The notes: generated by a model not told the origin, from the sequence alone. Positions 1 to 6,681 are shown, counted from the stretch's first letter. The stretch: DNA of 8,818 nt from Tagaea sp. (GCA_023653245.1 JAMNXK010000057.1:1-8818), one strand, 5' to 3'. A program made the numbers and translations.

Positions 1-335
1 AGCGTGCGGATGGAATTGTAGTCGGCACCGTCGGTGAAGGGCGCGCGGCCCGCTTGCGCGTCGCGCACGGTCGAGGGCGGTGCGGTGTAGACGAAATTGC
101 CCGGGCGGCGCGGCGCCTCGCGCACGTTCTGCACCGAGCCTTGGCTTTCCTCGACCGTCGCGGTGATGCGCCCGTTGGTCGCGGTGCGCAACACCTCGGA
201 GAGCTGGACCGTCATCACGTAATAGGACGAGCCCGACGACGCCGATTTGAGCGTGACGCGCTGCTGGGCGTGCGCGTGGGGTGCGAAGGCGAATCCGGCG
301 GCCAACAGGCCGGCGGCGAGAACGCGGAATTTCAT
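1..335 (-). CDS. TAXI family TRAP transporter solute-binding protein, 5' part (partial)
   Basis: This is the N-terminal 111 residues of a periplasmic binding protein; the rest lies beyond the left edge. It starts with a clear signal peptide: MKFR, a hydrophobic stretch to about residue 19, and an AHA cleavage site near residue 23. The mature part opens with TLKSASSGSSYYVMTVQLSEVL, followed by TVEESQGSVQNV and an AQAGRAPF segment. That order matches TAXI (TRAP-associated extracytoplasmic immunogenic) proteins, which bind small acids and deliver them to a TRAP membrane unit. The ATG at 335 is supported by a GGGAGG Shine-Dalgarno sequence (345-350, minus strand) nine bases upstream. The partner TRAP permease is not in view. 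The substrate cannot be predicted. An orphan receptor role in sensing is also possible. Confidence 0.82.
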   Translation of the reverse strand, partial: MKFRVLAAGLLAAGFAFAPHAHAQQRVTLKSASSGSSYYVMTVQLSEVLRTATNGRITATVEESQGSVQNVREAPRRPGNFVYTAPPSTVRDAQAGRAPFTDGADYNSIRT

Positions 336-371
336 GGCGAAGAGCCTCCCGGAAGACTTTGTATGACGGGG

Positions 372-400
372 ACTGTAGTGCGCCCTCAGGCGCGCTTCAA
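372..400 (-). promoter_or_regulatory. Candidate sigma70 promoter for the TAXI gene, with a palindrome in the spacer
   Basis: On the minus strand there is TTGAAG (395-400), a 17-base spacer and TACAGT (372-377). Each box matches the consensus at four of six positions. The predicted transcript would begin near 365, giving a leader of about 30 bases that includes the GGGAGG ribosome-binding site. The spacer contains an inverted repeat, GCGCC-CTCA-GGCGC (380-393), which could be an operator or chance GC symmetry. The site lies in the 69-base gap after the Abi gene, so the TAXI gene need not depend on read-through from it. Confidence 0.4.
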
Positions 401-404
401 CCGC

Positions 405-1223
405 TTAGGTTCCGGCATCGCGCGACCGGAACGCCGCGAGCAGCGCCTCGAGCGCGGCGACTTCGCGGCGCAGATCGGCGCGCATGTCGGCGGTCAAGCG
501 AGCAAGCAGGGAGTTCGGATCGGGCGATCGCCGTTCGAAATTCTCGATGACGAAGTCGATCGCCTTGAGGGCTTCGCGGAGACGTTTGCCGTGCATTGGC
601 TCGTGATGCGCGATGCGATTGCGCGCGTCATAGAGCGATTCCAGATGCGTCGATACGACGGCGCGGCCGATCGCTTTGTTCGGGAACAGTCCGCGCAAAG
701 CGGGCTTCCAGAGCGTCGCCTCGTAGTCGGACGAAAACAAACGCTTCCAGAAGAAAATCGTCAGCTGTACGACGATCTGATCGGTCGATATGGCGATCCG
801 CTTCTGTCTCTCCCTCACTCGCTTCGCGTGGGGAAGCTGCGACGGAACACCAACGGGAAAGGCCGCCTTGTCGAGAGCTTGTTTTTGCCGATTGTCGAGT
901 TTGGCGTAACTCGATCGCTGGGCATACGCGATGGCGCGTCGAATTCCGGCGACTTCATCCTCCTTCCATTCGAATGGTGCTCTGGGCGCCCTGATCCAGT
1001 CCGTCGTCCCATGAACCGCCGACAGCCGATCCGCGATGGCATTGCGTATCGCGATCTCCAGAAGTCCGACGATCGGCATCAGCGCGGCGGCGATGCGCAT
1101 CGTTTGGAGATGCAATGCGATGGCGCCGGAATCCGTCCCCGCCAGCCGCACGAAGGAAGCAAGCCGCTCTGCCGAAAAAAGCCGTTTGGTGCGCGCGATG
1201 TCGGCGGGGTCGGAGATTGACAT
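405..1223 (-). CDS. Abi-family (Abi_2/AbiF-like) HEPN protein, putative abortive-infection RNase
   Basis: This encodes a 272-residue soluble protein with the hallmarks of the Abi_2 family (AbiD/AbiF type). Near the N-terminus is a helical segment with GLLEIAIRNAI (about 53-63). The centre holds FFWKRLFSSDYEATLW (157-172) and an LFPN turn. Then comes RNRIAHHEP (201-209), which contains the HEPN Rx4H catalytic motif (R201, H206). HEPN proteins of this type cleave RNA and act in phage defence or as toxins; activity here is inferred. The C-terminal tail (240-266) is helical and charged. I chose the ATG at 1223; an in-frame TTG at 1268 would add 15 residues. Neither has a convincing Shine-Dalgarno sequence, so translation may be weak or leaderless. 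Base composition drops inside the gene (721-780 has 28 G/C of 60), unlike its GC-rich neighbours, which suggests horizontal transfer. It sits 159 bases after metW and overlaps a divergent promoter. Confidence 0.8.
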   Translation of the reverse strand: MSISDPADIARTKRLFSAERLASFVRLAGTDSGAIALHLQTMRIAAALMPIVGLLEIAIRNAIADRLSAVHGTTDWIRAPRAPFEWKEDEVAGIRRAIAYAQRSSYAKLDNRQKQALDKAAFPVGVPSQLPHAKRVRERQKRIAISTDQIVVQLTIFFWKRLFSSDYEATLWKPALRGLFPNKAIGRAVVSTHLESLYDARNRIAHHEPMHGKRLREALKAIDFVIENFERRSPDPNSLLARLTADMRADLRREVAALEALLAAFRSRDAGT

Positions 1224-1245
1224 ATTCGCGCACAAGCGGTATTTT
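1217..1245 (+). promoter_or_regulatory. Strong sigma70-type promoter for a small RNA divergent from the Abi gene
   Basis: On the plus strand there is a perfect TTGACA (1217-1222), a spacer of exactly 17 bases, and TATTTT (1240-1245, four of six matches to TATAAT). The -35 box overlaps the minus-strand ATG of the Abi gene (1221-1223). Transcription would start near 1252-1254 and run away from that gene. No plus-strand protein gene follows: the next 2 kb on this strand is antisense to metW and metX. A transcript from here is therefore likely to be non-coding. Confidence 0.55.
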
Positions 1246-1251
1246 TGTCTT

Positions 1252-1338
1252 TGATGCGTTGGGAACAATGTCGGCAGCGCGGGCGACCGTGACGGACACC
1301 TGACGACGGGCGCCCCGCAAGGGGCGCCCTATTCTTTT
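1252..1338 (+). ncRNA. Predicted small RNA (~85 nt), antisense to the Abi gene leader
   Basis: The RNA is inferred from the promoter at 1217-1245 and a hairpin plus T-rich tail ending near 1338. The 5' part can fold as GCGTTG (1256-1261) pairing with CAGCGC (1275-1280), including one G-U pair, around a 13-base loop. A weakly structured middle follows, with TGACG repeated at 1290 and 1301, and then the 3' hairpin. The RNA would be complementary to the 5' leader of the Abi mRNA if that mRNA starts upstream of about 1270. Two roles are conceivable: antisense control of the HEPN gene, as in type I toxin-antitoxin pairs, or an RNA partner of the protein, as reported for AbiF-type HEPN proteins. 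I do not recognise a known RNA family in the sequence. Exact ends are guesses. Confidence 0.42.
1308..1338 (+). terminator. GC hairpin with GCAA loop and T-rich tail
   Basis: Arms GGGCGCCCC (1308-1316) and GGGGCGCCC (1321-1329) form nine perfect G-C/C-G pairs around a GCAA tetraloop. The plus strand then reads TATTCTTTT, a usable though interrupted U-tract. Read on the minus strand, the hairpin is followed by CGTCGTCAGG, with no U-run. It is therefore a poor terminator for metW and points instead to a plus-strand transcript. A 5' stabilising hairpin of a minus-strand Abi mRNA is the main alternative. Confidence 0.55.
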
Positions 1339-1362
1339 CGGCGCCCAGCCTTGAAATGTCAA
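1331..1362 (-). promoter_or_regulatory. Weak candidate promoter for the Abi gene
   Basis: A perfect TTGACA lies on the minus strand at 1357-1362, just after the metW stop codon. The best -10-like hexamer is AAGAAT (1331-1336), but its 20-base spacing is long; at the usual 17 bases only GAAAAG is found. If used, the Abi mRNA would start near 1325 and carry the 1308-1329 hairpin at its extreme 5' end. Its whole leader would then be complementary to the predicted plus-strand RNA. Confidence 0.22.
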
Positions 1363-1382
1363 CGTTGGATCGATGCTCGCGC

Positions 1383-2054
1383 TTAGGGCGAGCCGCCCCG
1401 GCCCGCGCGCTTCAACACGAACAAGCCTTGCTCGCCCAGGAGATTGGCGAGCCGGCCCGGCGCGTTCAGGCTCTTGGCCCTTCCGGCGGCGTCGAGCACT
1501 TGCGCGTACTCGATCTCGATCTCGAGCGCGCGGCACAATTCGACGAAATCGTCGATCGTGCACAGATGGATGTTGGGCGTTTCGTACCAGGATTGATCGA
1601 GCGAATCGGTCACCGGCATCTTGCCGCCGAACAACAGCCTGAGGCGCACATGCCAGACGCCGAAATTCGGGAAGGACACGATGGCGCGCTTGCCGATGCG
1701 CACCAGATCGCCGAGCACGGCCTTGGGGCTCCAGGTCGCCTGCAGCGTCTGCGACAAGATCGCGTAGTCGAAGGCACCGGTCGGGTAGTCCTTGAGATCG
1801 GTGTCGGCATCGCCCTGGATCACCGACAGGCCTTGCGCCACGCACGCGTTCACGCCGGCCTGGCTGAGCTCGATCCCGCGGCCGTCGACGTTCTTTTCGT
1901 GGCTGAGCCAATCGAGCAGCGCGCCGTCGCCGCAGCCGATATCCAGCACGCGCGACCCGGGCTCGATCATCTCGCCGATCGTGCGCAGATCCACGCGGAT
2001 CGAGGCGCGCGGCCGGCTTTGCGCCGCCGCCGGCAGGGCGCCGGGCTCGGTCAT
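1383..2054 (-). CDS. metW: MetW, methionine biosynthesis methyltransferase-fold protein
   Basis: This is a 223-residue class I SAM-methyltransferase-fold protein of the MetW family. Motif I is VLDIGCGDG (36-44), followed by an acidic ribose-binding position in GIELSQAG (60-67) and a motif II-like segment, [12 protein letters not shown] (94-105). The family signature [18 protein letters not shown] (127-144) and [12 protein letters not shown] (156-167) make the assignment secure. MetW is known to be encoded with MetX and to support its homoserine acyltransferase function; its own methyl acceptor is unclear. The ATG forms an ATGA overlap with the metX stop codon, so translation is probably coupled and the two proteins made together. 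The first ~20 residues are a low-complexity extension before the conserved [11 protein letters not shown] segment. Confidence 0.95.
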   Translation of the reverse strand: MTEPGALPAAAQSRPRASIRVDLRTIGEMIEPGSRVLDIGCGDGALLDWLSHEKNVDGRGIELSQAGVNACVAQGLSVIQGDADTDLKDYPTGAFDYAILSQTLQATWSPKAVLGDLVRIGKRAIVSFPNFGVWHVRLRLLFGGKMPVTDSLDQSWYETPNIHLCTIDDFVELCRALEIEIEYAQVLDAAGRAKSLNAPGRLANLLGEQGLFVLKRAGRGGSP

Positions 2055-3193
2055 CGGGTGCGCAAGCCCCGGCGCTCGGCGCAGCCGTCGAGGAAGCCTT
2101 GCAGCGTGGCGTGGAACTCGGGCTCGTCGAGCAGGAAGGCGTCGTGGCCTTTGTCCGACACGATCTCGACGAACGAGACGTTGGCCGCGGCGGCGTTCAA
2201 CGCATGCACCAGCGTGCGGCTTTCGGCGGTCGGGAACAGCCAATCCGAGGTGAAGCTCACCACGCAAAACCGCGTCTGGGTGCCTTCGAAGGCCGCCGGC
2301 AGCGCGCCGCCATGCTCGGCCTGCAGGTCGAAATAATCCATGGCGCGGGTGATGTAGAGATACGAATTGGCGTCGAACCGATCGACGAAGGTCGAGCCTT
2401 GATGGCGCAGATAGGACTCGACCTGGAAATCGGCGTCGAAGCCGTAGGACAGCGCCTGGCGATCCTGCAGCCGCCGCCCGAATTTCCGATGCAGCGCCTG
2501 CTCCGACAGATAGGTCACATGCGCGGCCATGCGCGCCACGGCCAGACCGCGATGCGGGAGCGTGCCGGCGGCGAGATAATCCCCGGAGCACCAATCCGGA
2601 TCGGCCATGATCGCTTGGCGGCCGACCTCGTGGAAGGCGATGTTCTGCGCCGAGTGCCGGTACGACGTGGCCACCGGCACGGCGGCGAAGACGCGCTCGG
2701 GATATGTGGAGACCAGATCGAGCACTTGCATGCCGCCCATCGAGCCGCCGATGGCGCAGAACAGCTGCTCGACGCCCAGATGGTCGAGCAAGCGCATCTG
2801 CGCTTGGACCATGTCGCCCACGGTGATCACCGGGAACGACAGGCCATAGGGCTTGCCCGTCGCGGGATCGACGGATTTCGGGCCCGTCGAGCCCATGCAG
2901 CCGCCCAGCACGTTGGCGCAGATCACCCAATAGCGGTCGGTGTCGAGCAGCTTGCCCGGCCCCACGATCGCTTCCCACCAGCCGGGCTTGCCGGTGATGG
3001 GGTGGGTCTCGGCGACGAACTGGTCGCCGGTCAGCGCGTGGCAGACCAGAATGGCGTTGGTGCGGTCGGCATTGGGCGCGCCATAGGTTTGGTAGGCGAC
3101 CGTGACGGGGCCGAACGACACGCCCGAATCGAGCCGCAACGGCGCCGACGCCGGAATCTCGAAGCGTTTGCCGGGAAAATCCGGGGCGGTCAT
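2051..3193 (-). CDS. metX: Homoserine O-acyltransferase (acetyl- or succinyl-)
   Basis: This is a 380-residue alpha/beta-hydrolase enzyme that acylates homoserine in the first committed step of methionine synthesis in the cytoplasm. The nucleophile elbow is GGSMGG (149-154, Ser151). The other triad members are Asp317 in FTSDWLF and His350 in SDKGHDAFL. The oxyanion-side loop [10 protein letters not shown] (50-59) and the [12 protein letters not shown] motif (94-105) are typical of MetX. Family members use acetyl-CoA or succinyl-CoA; I cannot decide which from inspection. The ATG at 3193 precedes the conserved [14 protein letters not shown] start of the family and gives a normal length, though its Shine-Dalgarno sequence is weak. 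The 129-base gap to the divergent chorismate mutase gene must hold both promoters. I saw no convincing boxes and no SAM-II-like riboswitch there. metW follows with a four-base overlap. Confidence 0.95.
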   Translation of the reverse strand: MTAPDFPGKRFEIPASAPLRLDSGVSFGPVTVAYQTYGAPNADRTNAILVCHALTGDQFVAETHPITGKPGWWEAIVGPGKLLDTDRYWVICANVLGGCMGSTGPKSVDPATGKPYGLSFPVITVGDMVQAQMRLLDHLGVEQLFCAIGGSMGGMQVLDLVSTYPERVFAAVPVATSYRHSAQNIAFHEVGRQAIMADPDWCSGDYLAAGTLPHRGLAVARMAAHVTYLSEQALHRKFGRRLQDRQALSYGFDADFQVESYLRHQGSTFVDRFDANSYLYITRAMDYFDLQAEHGGALPAAFEGTQTRFCVVSFTSDWLFPTAESRTLVHALNAAAANVSFVEIVSDKGHDAFLLDEPEFHATLQGFLDGCAERRGLRTR

Positions 3194-3322
3194 GTCGACC
3201 GCGGCGATACGGGGTGTGGCGGCCAAGGGCGTTTTGTCCGGGAAAGGTCGCGCGAAGATGGGGCAAAGCCGGACGGGATTCAAGCGTCGCAAGCCCGCGC
3301 GATCCGTGGCATTTTCCCGGCG

Positions 3323-4186
3323 ATGGACGCGAACGACGACAAACTGGCCGCGATCCGCCGGCGCATCGACGCGATCGACGACAAGCTGCTCGATCTGCTG
3401 ATGGACCGCGCGCGCGCGATGGCCGAGGTGCAGGCCGCGAAGGGCGGTGCCGCGGGCGTGCTCGCCCGGCCGGGCCGCGAGATCGCGATCTTGCGCCGCT
3501 TGATCGCGCGCCGCGAAGGGGCGCTGCCCGCCGATTTGGTCGTGCGGATCTGGCGCGACACGATGACCAGCTTCACGCGCCTGCAAGGCCCGTTCGCGAT
3601 CGGCACGCTCGACAAGCCGGCCCTGATCGATCTGGCGCGCCGGCATTACGGGCTGGCCGTGCCCTTGGTCGAGGTCGGCACGCCGGGCACGCTGTTCGCC
3701 AAGCTGGTCGACGGCGCGGTGCAACTGGCGCTGTTCCCCTCGCCCGAGGATTCCGCGCAAGCCTGGTGGACGCGCCTGACCCCCGGCGACGCGCAAGTCC
3801 TGGCGCGCCTGCCGGTCGACGGCACCGAGATGCAACCCGGGGCGATGGTCGTCGGGCGCCAAGCCTTCGAACCGTCGGGCGAGGATCGTTCGCTCGTGAT
3901 CCTCGAATCGGCGGAGGCGCAGTCGCGCCCCAAGATCGCCAAGCGCTTCGCCACCGCCCGGCTCGAATTCATGCGCGTGCTGGCCGAAACCGAAGACGGC
4001 CAAGGCGTGCATACGCTGTGTCTGTGCGGCGGGGCGCTCGCACCCGGCGATCCGCGCCTGGCGGAGCTGGCCGGACGCGACGGCCGCGCGCGGCTGGCCG
4101 GGGGCTACGCTTTGCCCTTGGCGCTGGCGCCGGGCGCCACGCAGCACCAAGCGAGCGGATCTCGAAGCAAAGGAACGCGCAAATGA
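3323..4186 (+). CDS. Chorismate mutase (AroQ type) with a long C-terminal domain
   Basis: This 287-residue protein converts chorismate to prephenate through an N-terminal AroQ helical domain (about 5-90). The pattern [16 protein letters not shown] (11-26), Arg29, Lys40 and the R52-E53 pair have the spacing of the active-site Arg28, Lys39 and Arg51-Glu52 of the E. coli CM domain. Gln88 lies at about the place of the catalytic Gln88. The remaining ~195 residues are not a domain I can name with confidence. [23 protein letters not shown] (121-143) and DRSLVILE (188-195) vaguely resemble prephenate dehydratase-type segments, so this may be a degenerate or regulatory domain. The start ATG at 3323 opens directly into the AroQ helix. 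The stop codon overlaps the hisC start as ATGA, indicating an operon. Feedback sensing by the C-terminal part is a guess. Confidence 0.85.
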   Translation: MDANDDKLAAIRRRIDAIDDKLLDLLMDRARAMAEVQAAKGGAAGVLARPGREIAILRRLIARREGALPADLVVRIWRDTMTSFTRLQGPFAIGTLDKPALIDLARRHYGLAVPLVEVGTPGTLFAKLVDGAVQLALFPSPEDSAQAWWTRLTPGDAQVLARLPVDGTEMQPGAMVVGRQAFEPSGEDRSLVILESAEAQSRPKIAKRFATARLEFMRVLAETEDGQGVHTLCLCGGALAPGDPRLAELAGRDGRARLAGGYALPLALAPGATQHQASGSRSKGTRK

Positions 4187-5271
4187 GCCGTCCGGAACCC
4201 AAACCCGGCGTGATGGAAATCTCGCCCTATGTCGGCGGCAAATCCTCGGTGCCCGGCGGGCGCAAGCCGATCAAGCTGTCGTCCAACGAAGGCGCGCTGG
4301 GCCCGTCGCCCAAGGCCGTCGAAGCCGCGGCCAAAGCCGCCGCCGAGATGCATCGCTATCCCGATGGCGGGGCGAGCGCGTTGCGCGACGCCATCGGCAA
4401 GCGCTTCGGCTTGGATCCCGCGCGCATCGTGTGCGGAGCGGGCTCGGACGAACTGATCGCACTGCTGATCAAGGCCTATGCCGGTCCGGGCGACGAGGTG
4501 CTCTACAGCCAATACGGCTTCGTGATGTATCCGATCGCCGCGCACGCGGCCGGCGCCACGCCGGTGACGGCCGCCGAGAAAGGCTATCGCGCCGACATCG
4601 AAGCCTTGATCGCCAAGGCCGGGCCGAAGACCAAGCTGTGCTTCGTCGCCAATCCCAACAATCCGACGGGCTCGTTCGTCACGGGTGCGGAACTCAAGCG
4701 CCTGCGCGAGGGCCTGCCGCCGCATGTGCTGCTGGTGATCGACGCCGCCTATGCCGAATACGTCTCGCGCAACGATTACTCGGCCGGGACCGAGCTGGTC
4801 GATGCGGGTGCCAATACGGTGATGCTGCGCACCTTCTCCAAGATCTTCGCGATGGGCGGGATGCGCCTGGGCTGGGCTTACGCGCCCGAAAACGTGGTCG
4901 ATGTGCTGGGCCGCGTGCGCGGGCCGTTCAACGTGTCGGCCGCCGCACAAGCCGCCGGCGTGGCCGCCCTCGAAGACATGGCCCATCAAGACGCCAGCCG
5001 CGCGCATAACGAGCGCATGCTCGCCTGGTTCCCGGGCGAACTCGCCAAGCTCGGATTGACGGCTTTGCCCTCGGTCGGGAATTTCGTGCTGGTCGAGTTC
5101 CCCAAGGCCGGCAAGACCGCCGCCGCCGCCAACGAGTTCCTGATGGGCCGCGCGATCATTCCGCGCGCCGTGGGGAATTACGGCCTGCCCGATTTCCTGC
5201 GCGTGACGCTCGGCACCGAAGCGGAAATGCGCGACGTGCTCGCCGCCCTCGCCGATTTCATGAAAGCCTGA
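4183..5271 (+). CDS. hisC: Histidinol-phosphate / aromatic aminotransferase (HisC family, PLP)
   Basis: This is a 362-residue class I/II fold aminotransferase. Visible landmarks are ISPYVGGKS near the start, [13 protein letters not shown] (31-43), the phosphate-binding GAGSDELI (85-92), NPNNPTG (158-164), Asp187 in IDAAYAEY, the PLP lysine Lys220 in [14 protein letters not shown], and a C-terminal FLRVTLGT carboxylate-binding arginine segment. The family transaminates histidinol phosphate; many members also accept phenylpyruvate and 4-hydroxyphenylpyruvate or prephenate. Lying between chorismate mutase and prephenate dehydrogenase rather than among his genes suggests that the aromatic reaction is at least as important here. 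The ATG at 4183 has an AAAGGA ribosome-binding site eight bases upstream and overlaps the preceding stop codon. Only two bases separate it from the next gene. Confidence 0.93.
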   Translation: MSRPEPKPGVMEISPYVGGKSSVPGGRKPIKLSSNEGALGPSPKAVEAAAKAAAEMHRYPDGGASALRDAIGKRFGLDPARIVCGAGSDELIALLIKAYAGPGDEVLYSQYGFVMYPIAAHAAGATPVTAAEKGYRADIEALIAKAGPKTKLCFVANPNNPTGSFVTGAELKRLREGLPPHVLLVIDAAYAEYVSRNDYSAGTELVDAGANTVMLRTFSKIFAMGGMRLGWAYAPENVVDVLGRVRGPFNVSAAAQAAGVAALEDMAHQDASRAHNERMLAWFPGELAKLGLTALPSVGNFVLVEFPKAGKTAAAANEFLMGRAIIPRAVGNYGLPDFLRVTLGTEAEMRDVLAALADFMKA

Positions 5272-5273
5272 GC

Positions 5274-6158
5274 ATGGCCAAACCCATCGTCGATACGCTG
5301 GCGATCGTGGGATTCGGGCTGATCGGCTCGTCGATCGCGCGCGCGGCGCGGCTGACGGGGGCGGCGCGCAAGATCGTGGCGTGCGACGCCTCCGCCCAAG
5401 CGCGCAAAACGATCGCCAAGTTGAAGCTCGCCGACGCGGTCTTGTCCGATCCCGCCACGGCGGCGGCGGGGGCGGATCTGGTGATCGTGTGCACGCCGCT
5501 GTCGACCTACGCCAAGCTCGGCCGCGCGCTCGGCACGGCGTTGAAGCCGGGTGCGATCTTGTCGGATGTCGGCTCGGTCAAGCGCCCGGCCGTCGAAGAT
5601 CTGGGTGGCGCGCTGCAAGCCGGACGGCATTTGATTCCGGCCCATCCCATCGCGGGCACCGAGAATTCGGGCCCCGAATCGGGCTTCGCGGAATTGTTCG
5701 CCGGGCGCTGGTGCATCGTCACGCCCGCGCGCGGCACGCCCAAGACGGCGGCCGCGAAGGTCGAAGCGTTCTGGACGCGCTTGGGTTCGAAGACCGCGCG
5801 CATGACGCCCAGCCACCACGATCGTGTGCTCGCCATCACCAGCCATGTGCCGCATCTGATCGCCTACACGATCGTGAACACGGCGAGCGATCTGGAAGGC
5901 ACGTTGCGCGCCGAGGTGATCAAATACTCGGCCAGCGGCTTCCGCGATTTCACGCGCGTGGCGGCCTCCGATCCCGTGATGTGGCGCGACGTGTTCCTCG
6001 CCAACAAGGACGCCGTGCTCGAAATGCTCGGCCGGCTTTACGAGGATATAGCACTCATGCAGAAGGCGATCCGCCACGACGAGGGCGCGACGCTCGAACG
6101 GCTGTTCGCCAAAGCGCGAAAAATCCGCCGCTCGATCGTGCACGCCAAGCAGGCTTAG
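5274..6158 (+). CDS. tyrC: Prephenate / arogenate (cyclohexadienyl) dehydrogenase
   Basis: This 294-residue enzyme oxidatively decarboxylates prephenate or arogenate on the way to tyrosine. A Rossmann fold opens the protein with GFGLIGSS (13-20). Asp38 at the end of the second strand favours NAD+ over NADP+. The substrate domain shows the family motifs SDVGSVK (97-103), HPIAGTENSGPESGF (124-138) and ITSHVPHLIAY (188-198), with the conserved histidines. It ends without an ACT domain, so there is no visible built-in tyrosine sensor. The start at 5274 follows hisC by two bases, and GAAAG upstream is a modest ribosome-binding site. It is the last gene of the chorismate mutase-hisC operon. Its stop codon overlaps that of the convergent crcB by four bases. 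The name tyrC follows cyclohexadienyl dehydrogenases; tyrA would be equally fair. Confidence 0.92.
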   Translation: MAKPIVDTLAIVGFGLIGSSIARAARLTGAARKIVACDASAQARKTIAKLKLADAVLSDPATAAAGADLVIVCTPLSTYAKLGRALGTALKPGAILSDVGSVKRPAVEDLGGALQAGRHLIPAHPIAGTENSGPESGFAELFAGRWCIVTPARGTPKTAAAKVEAFWTRLGSKTARMTPSHHDRVLAITSHVPHLIAYTIVNTASDLEGTLRAEVIKYSASGFRDFTRVAASDPVMWRDVFLANKDAVLEMLGRLYEDIALMQKAIRHDEGATLERLFAKARKIRRSIVHAKQA

Positions 6159-6520
6159 CTTCGGCCCGCCCAGAATCCCAACGCCACCGCGATCAAGCAC
6201 AGAACGACCGACAGGGCGACGTTCATCGCCGCACCCGTCCAATCGCCGGCGCGCGCGAGGTCGAGGGTCTGCAGCGAGAACGCCGAGAACGTCGTGTAGC
6301 CGCCGAGCACGCCCGCGAGCAGGAAGGCACGCATCCCGCTCGCATCGTCCGCCAAGCTCTGGGCGAAATAGCCGATCGCGAAACTGCCGGTGACGTTCAC
6401 CAGGATCGTCCACCACGGCAGGCCCGCCGGATCGGCGTGACGCAAGATGGCTTCCGACACGCCGTGGCGCGCGGCCCCGCCCAAGGCGCTGCCCAGCGCC
6501 ACCAGCAGATACGTGCTCAG
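6155..6520 (-). CDS. crcB: CrcB/Fluc fluoride ion channel, probable CTG start
   Basis: This small four-helix membrane protein exports fluoride from the cytoplasm as a dual-topology dimer. Diagnostic motifs are ALGSALGGAARHG (8-20), WTILVNVTGSFAIGY (37-51, with the pore Asn42) and LGGYTTFSAFS (72-82, with the Phe-box residues Phe78 and Phe81), followed by a final hydrophobic helix. No ATG is available upstream of the motif. A GTG at 6502 would begin at ALGSALGG and remove half of helix 1. A CTG at 6520 gives STYLLVALGSALGG, the usual family N-terminus, and a normal length of 121 residues. This CTG also overlaps the stop codon of the upstream small gene as CTGA, mirroring the ATGA couplings elsewhere in the window, and GGAAAG precedes it. 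I found no fluoride riboswitch consensus upstream. The 3' end overlaps tyrC tail to tail. Confidence 0.9.
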   Translation of the reverse strand: MSTYLLVALGSALGGAARHGVSEAILRHADPAGLPWWTILVNVTGSFAIGYFAQSLADDASGMRAFLLAGVLGGYTTFSAFSLQTLDLARAGDWTGAAMNVALSVVLCLIAVALGFWAGRS

Positions 6521-6681
6521 CGGAAGCTTTCCGGGATTTGCGCGGCCGACGTGACGGGCGCGTAATCCGCGCGCGCGATCGCGACACCCGCCAAAATCAT
6601 CGCGAGCGCGATCGCCAACGCCTGCAGCTTGCCCAGTTTCCGGGGCGACTTGGCGGTGGTTCGGGCGATCATGTCGGCCAT
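6517..6681 (-). CDS. Small membrane or secreted protein, 54 aa, upstream of crcB
   Basis: I do not recognise a family. The peptide begins MADMIARTTAKSPRKLGK, strongly basic. A hydrophobic helix follows at 19-35 (LQALAIALAMILAGVAI), then ARADYAPVTSAAQIPESFR. This could be a single-pass membrane protein with the N-terminus inside, or a signal peptide cut after ARA (near residue 38) that releases a ~16-residue peptide. The ATG at 6681 is supported by AAAGGA six bases upstream; an ATG at 6672 and a longer version from 6738 lack such a site. Its stop codon overlaps the proposed crcB CTG, so a two-gene transcript with coupled translation is likely. A role with the fluoride channel is possible but rests only on linkage. 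Confidence 0.6.
   Translation of the reverse strand: MADMIARTTAKSPRKLGKLQALAIALAMILAGVAIARADYAPVTSAAQIPESFR

Noticed and set aside
54..1220. 388-codon plus-strand open frame
   Set aside because: It runs antisense to the TAXI and Abi genes, which have clear protein signatures; its product is Arg-rich and featureless.
1268..1303. Eleven-codon plus-strand frame (MSAARATVTDT) before the 1308-1329 hairpin, like an attenuation leader peptide
   Set aside because: No plus-strand gene follows the hairpin, so attenuation has no target, and its ribosome-binding site is poor.
2099..3322. Long plus-strand open frame continuous with the chorismate mutase gene
   Set aside because: It is the antisense of metX; its composition is Arg/His/Gly rich without domain features, and the AroQ domain starts at the ATG at 3323.
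3194..3322. SAM-II-type riboswitch upstream of metX
   Set aside because: The minus-strand leader lacks the characteristic pseudoknot sequences; nothing beyond GC-rich sequence was seen.
3194..4150. Minus-strand extension of the metX frame upstream of 3193
   Set aside because: It is antisense to the chorismate mutase gene, and the family's N-terminus matches a start at 3193.
5178..6587. 469-codon minus-strand frame antisense to the dehydrogenase gene
   Set aside because: It is a GC-driven shadow frame, rich in Arg and His, conflicting with the clear tyrC and crcB genes.
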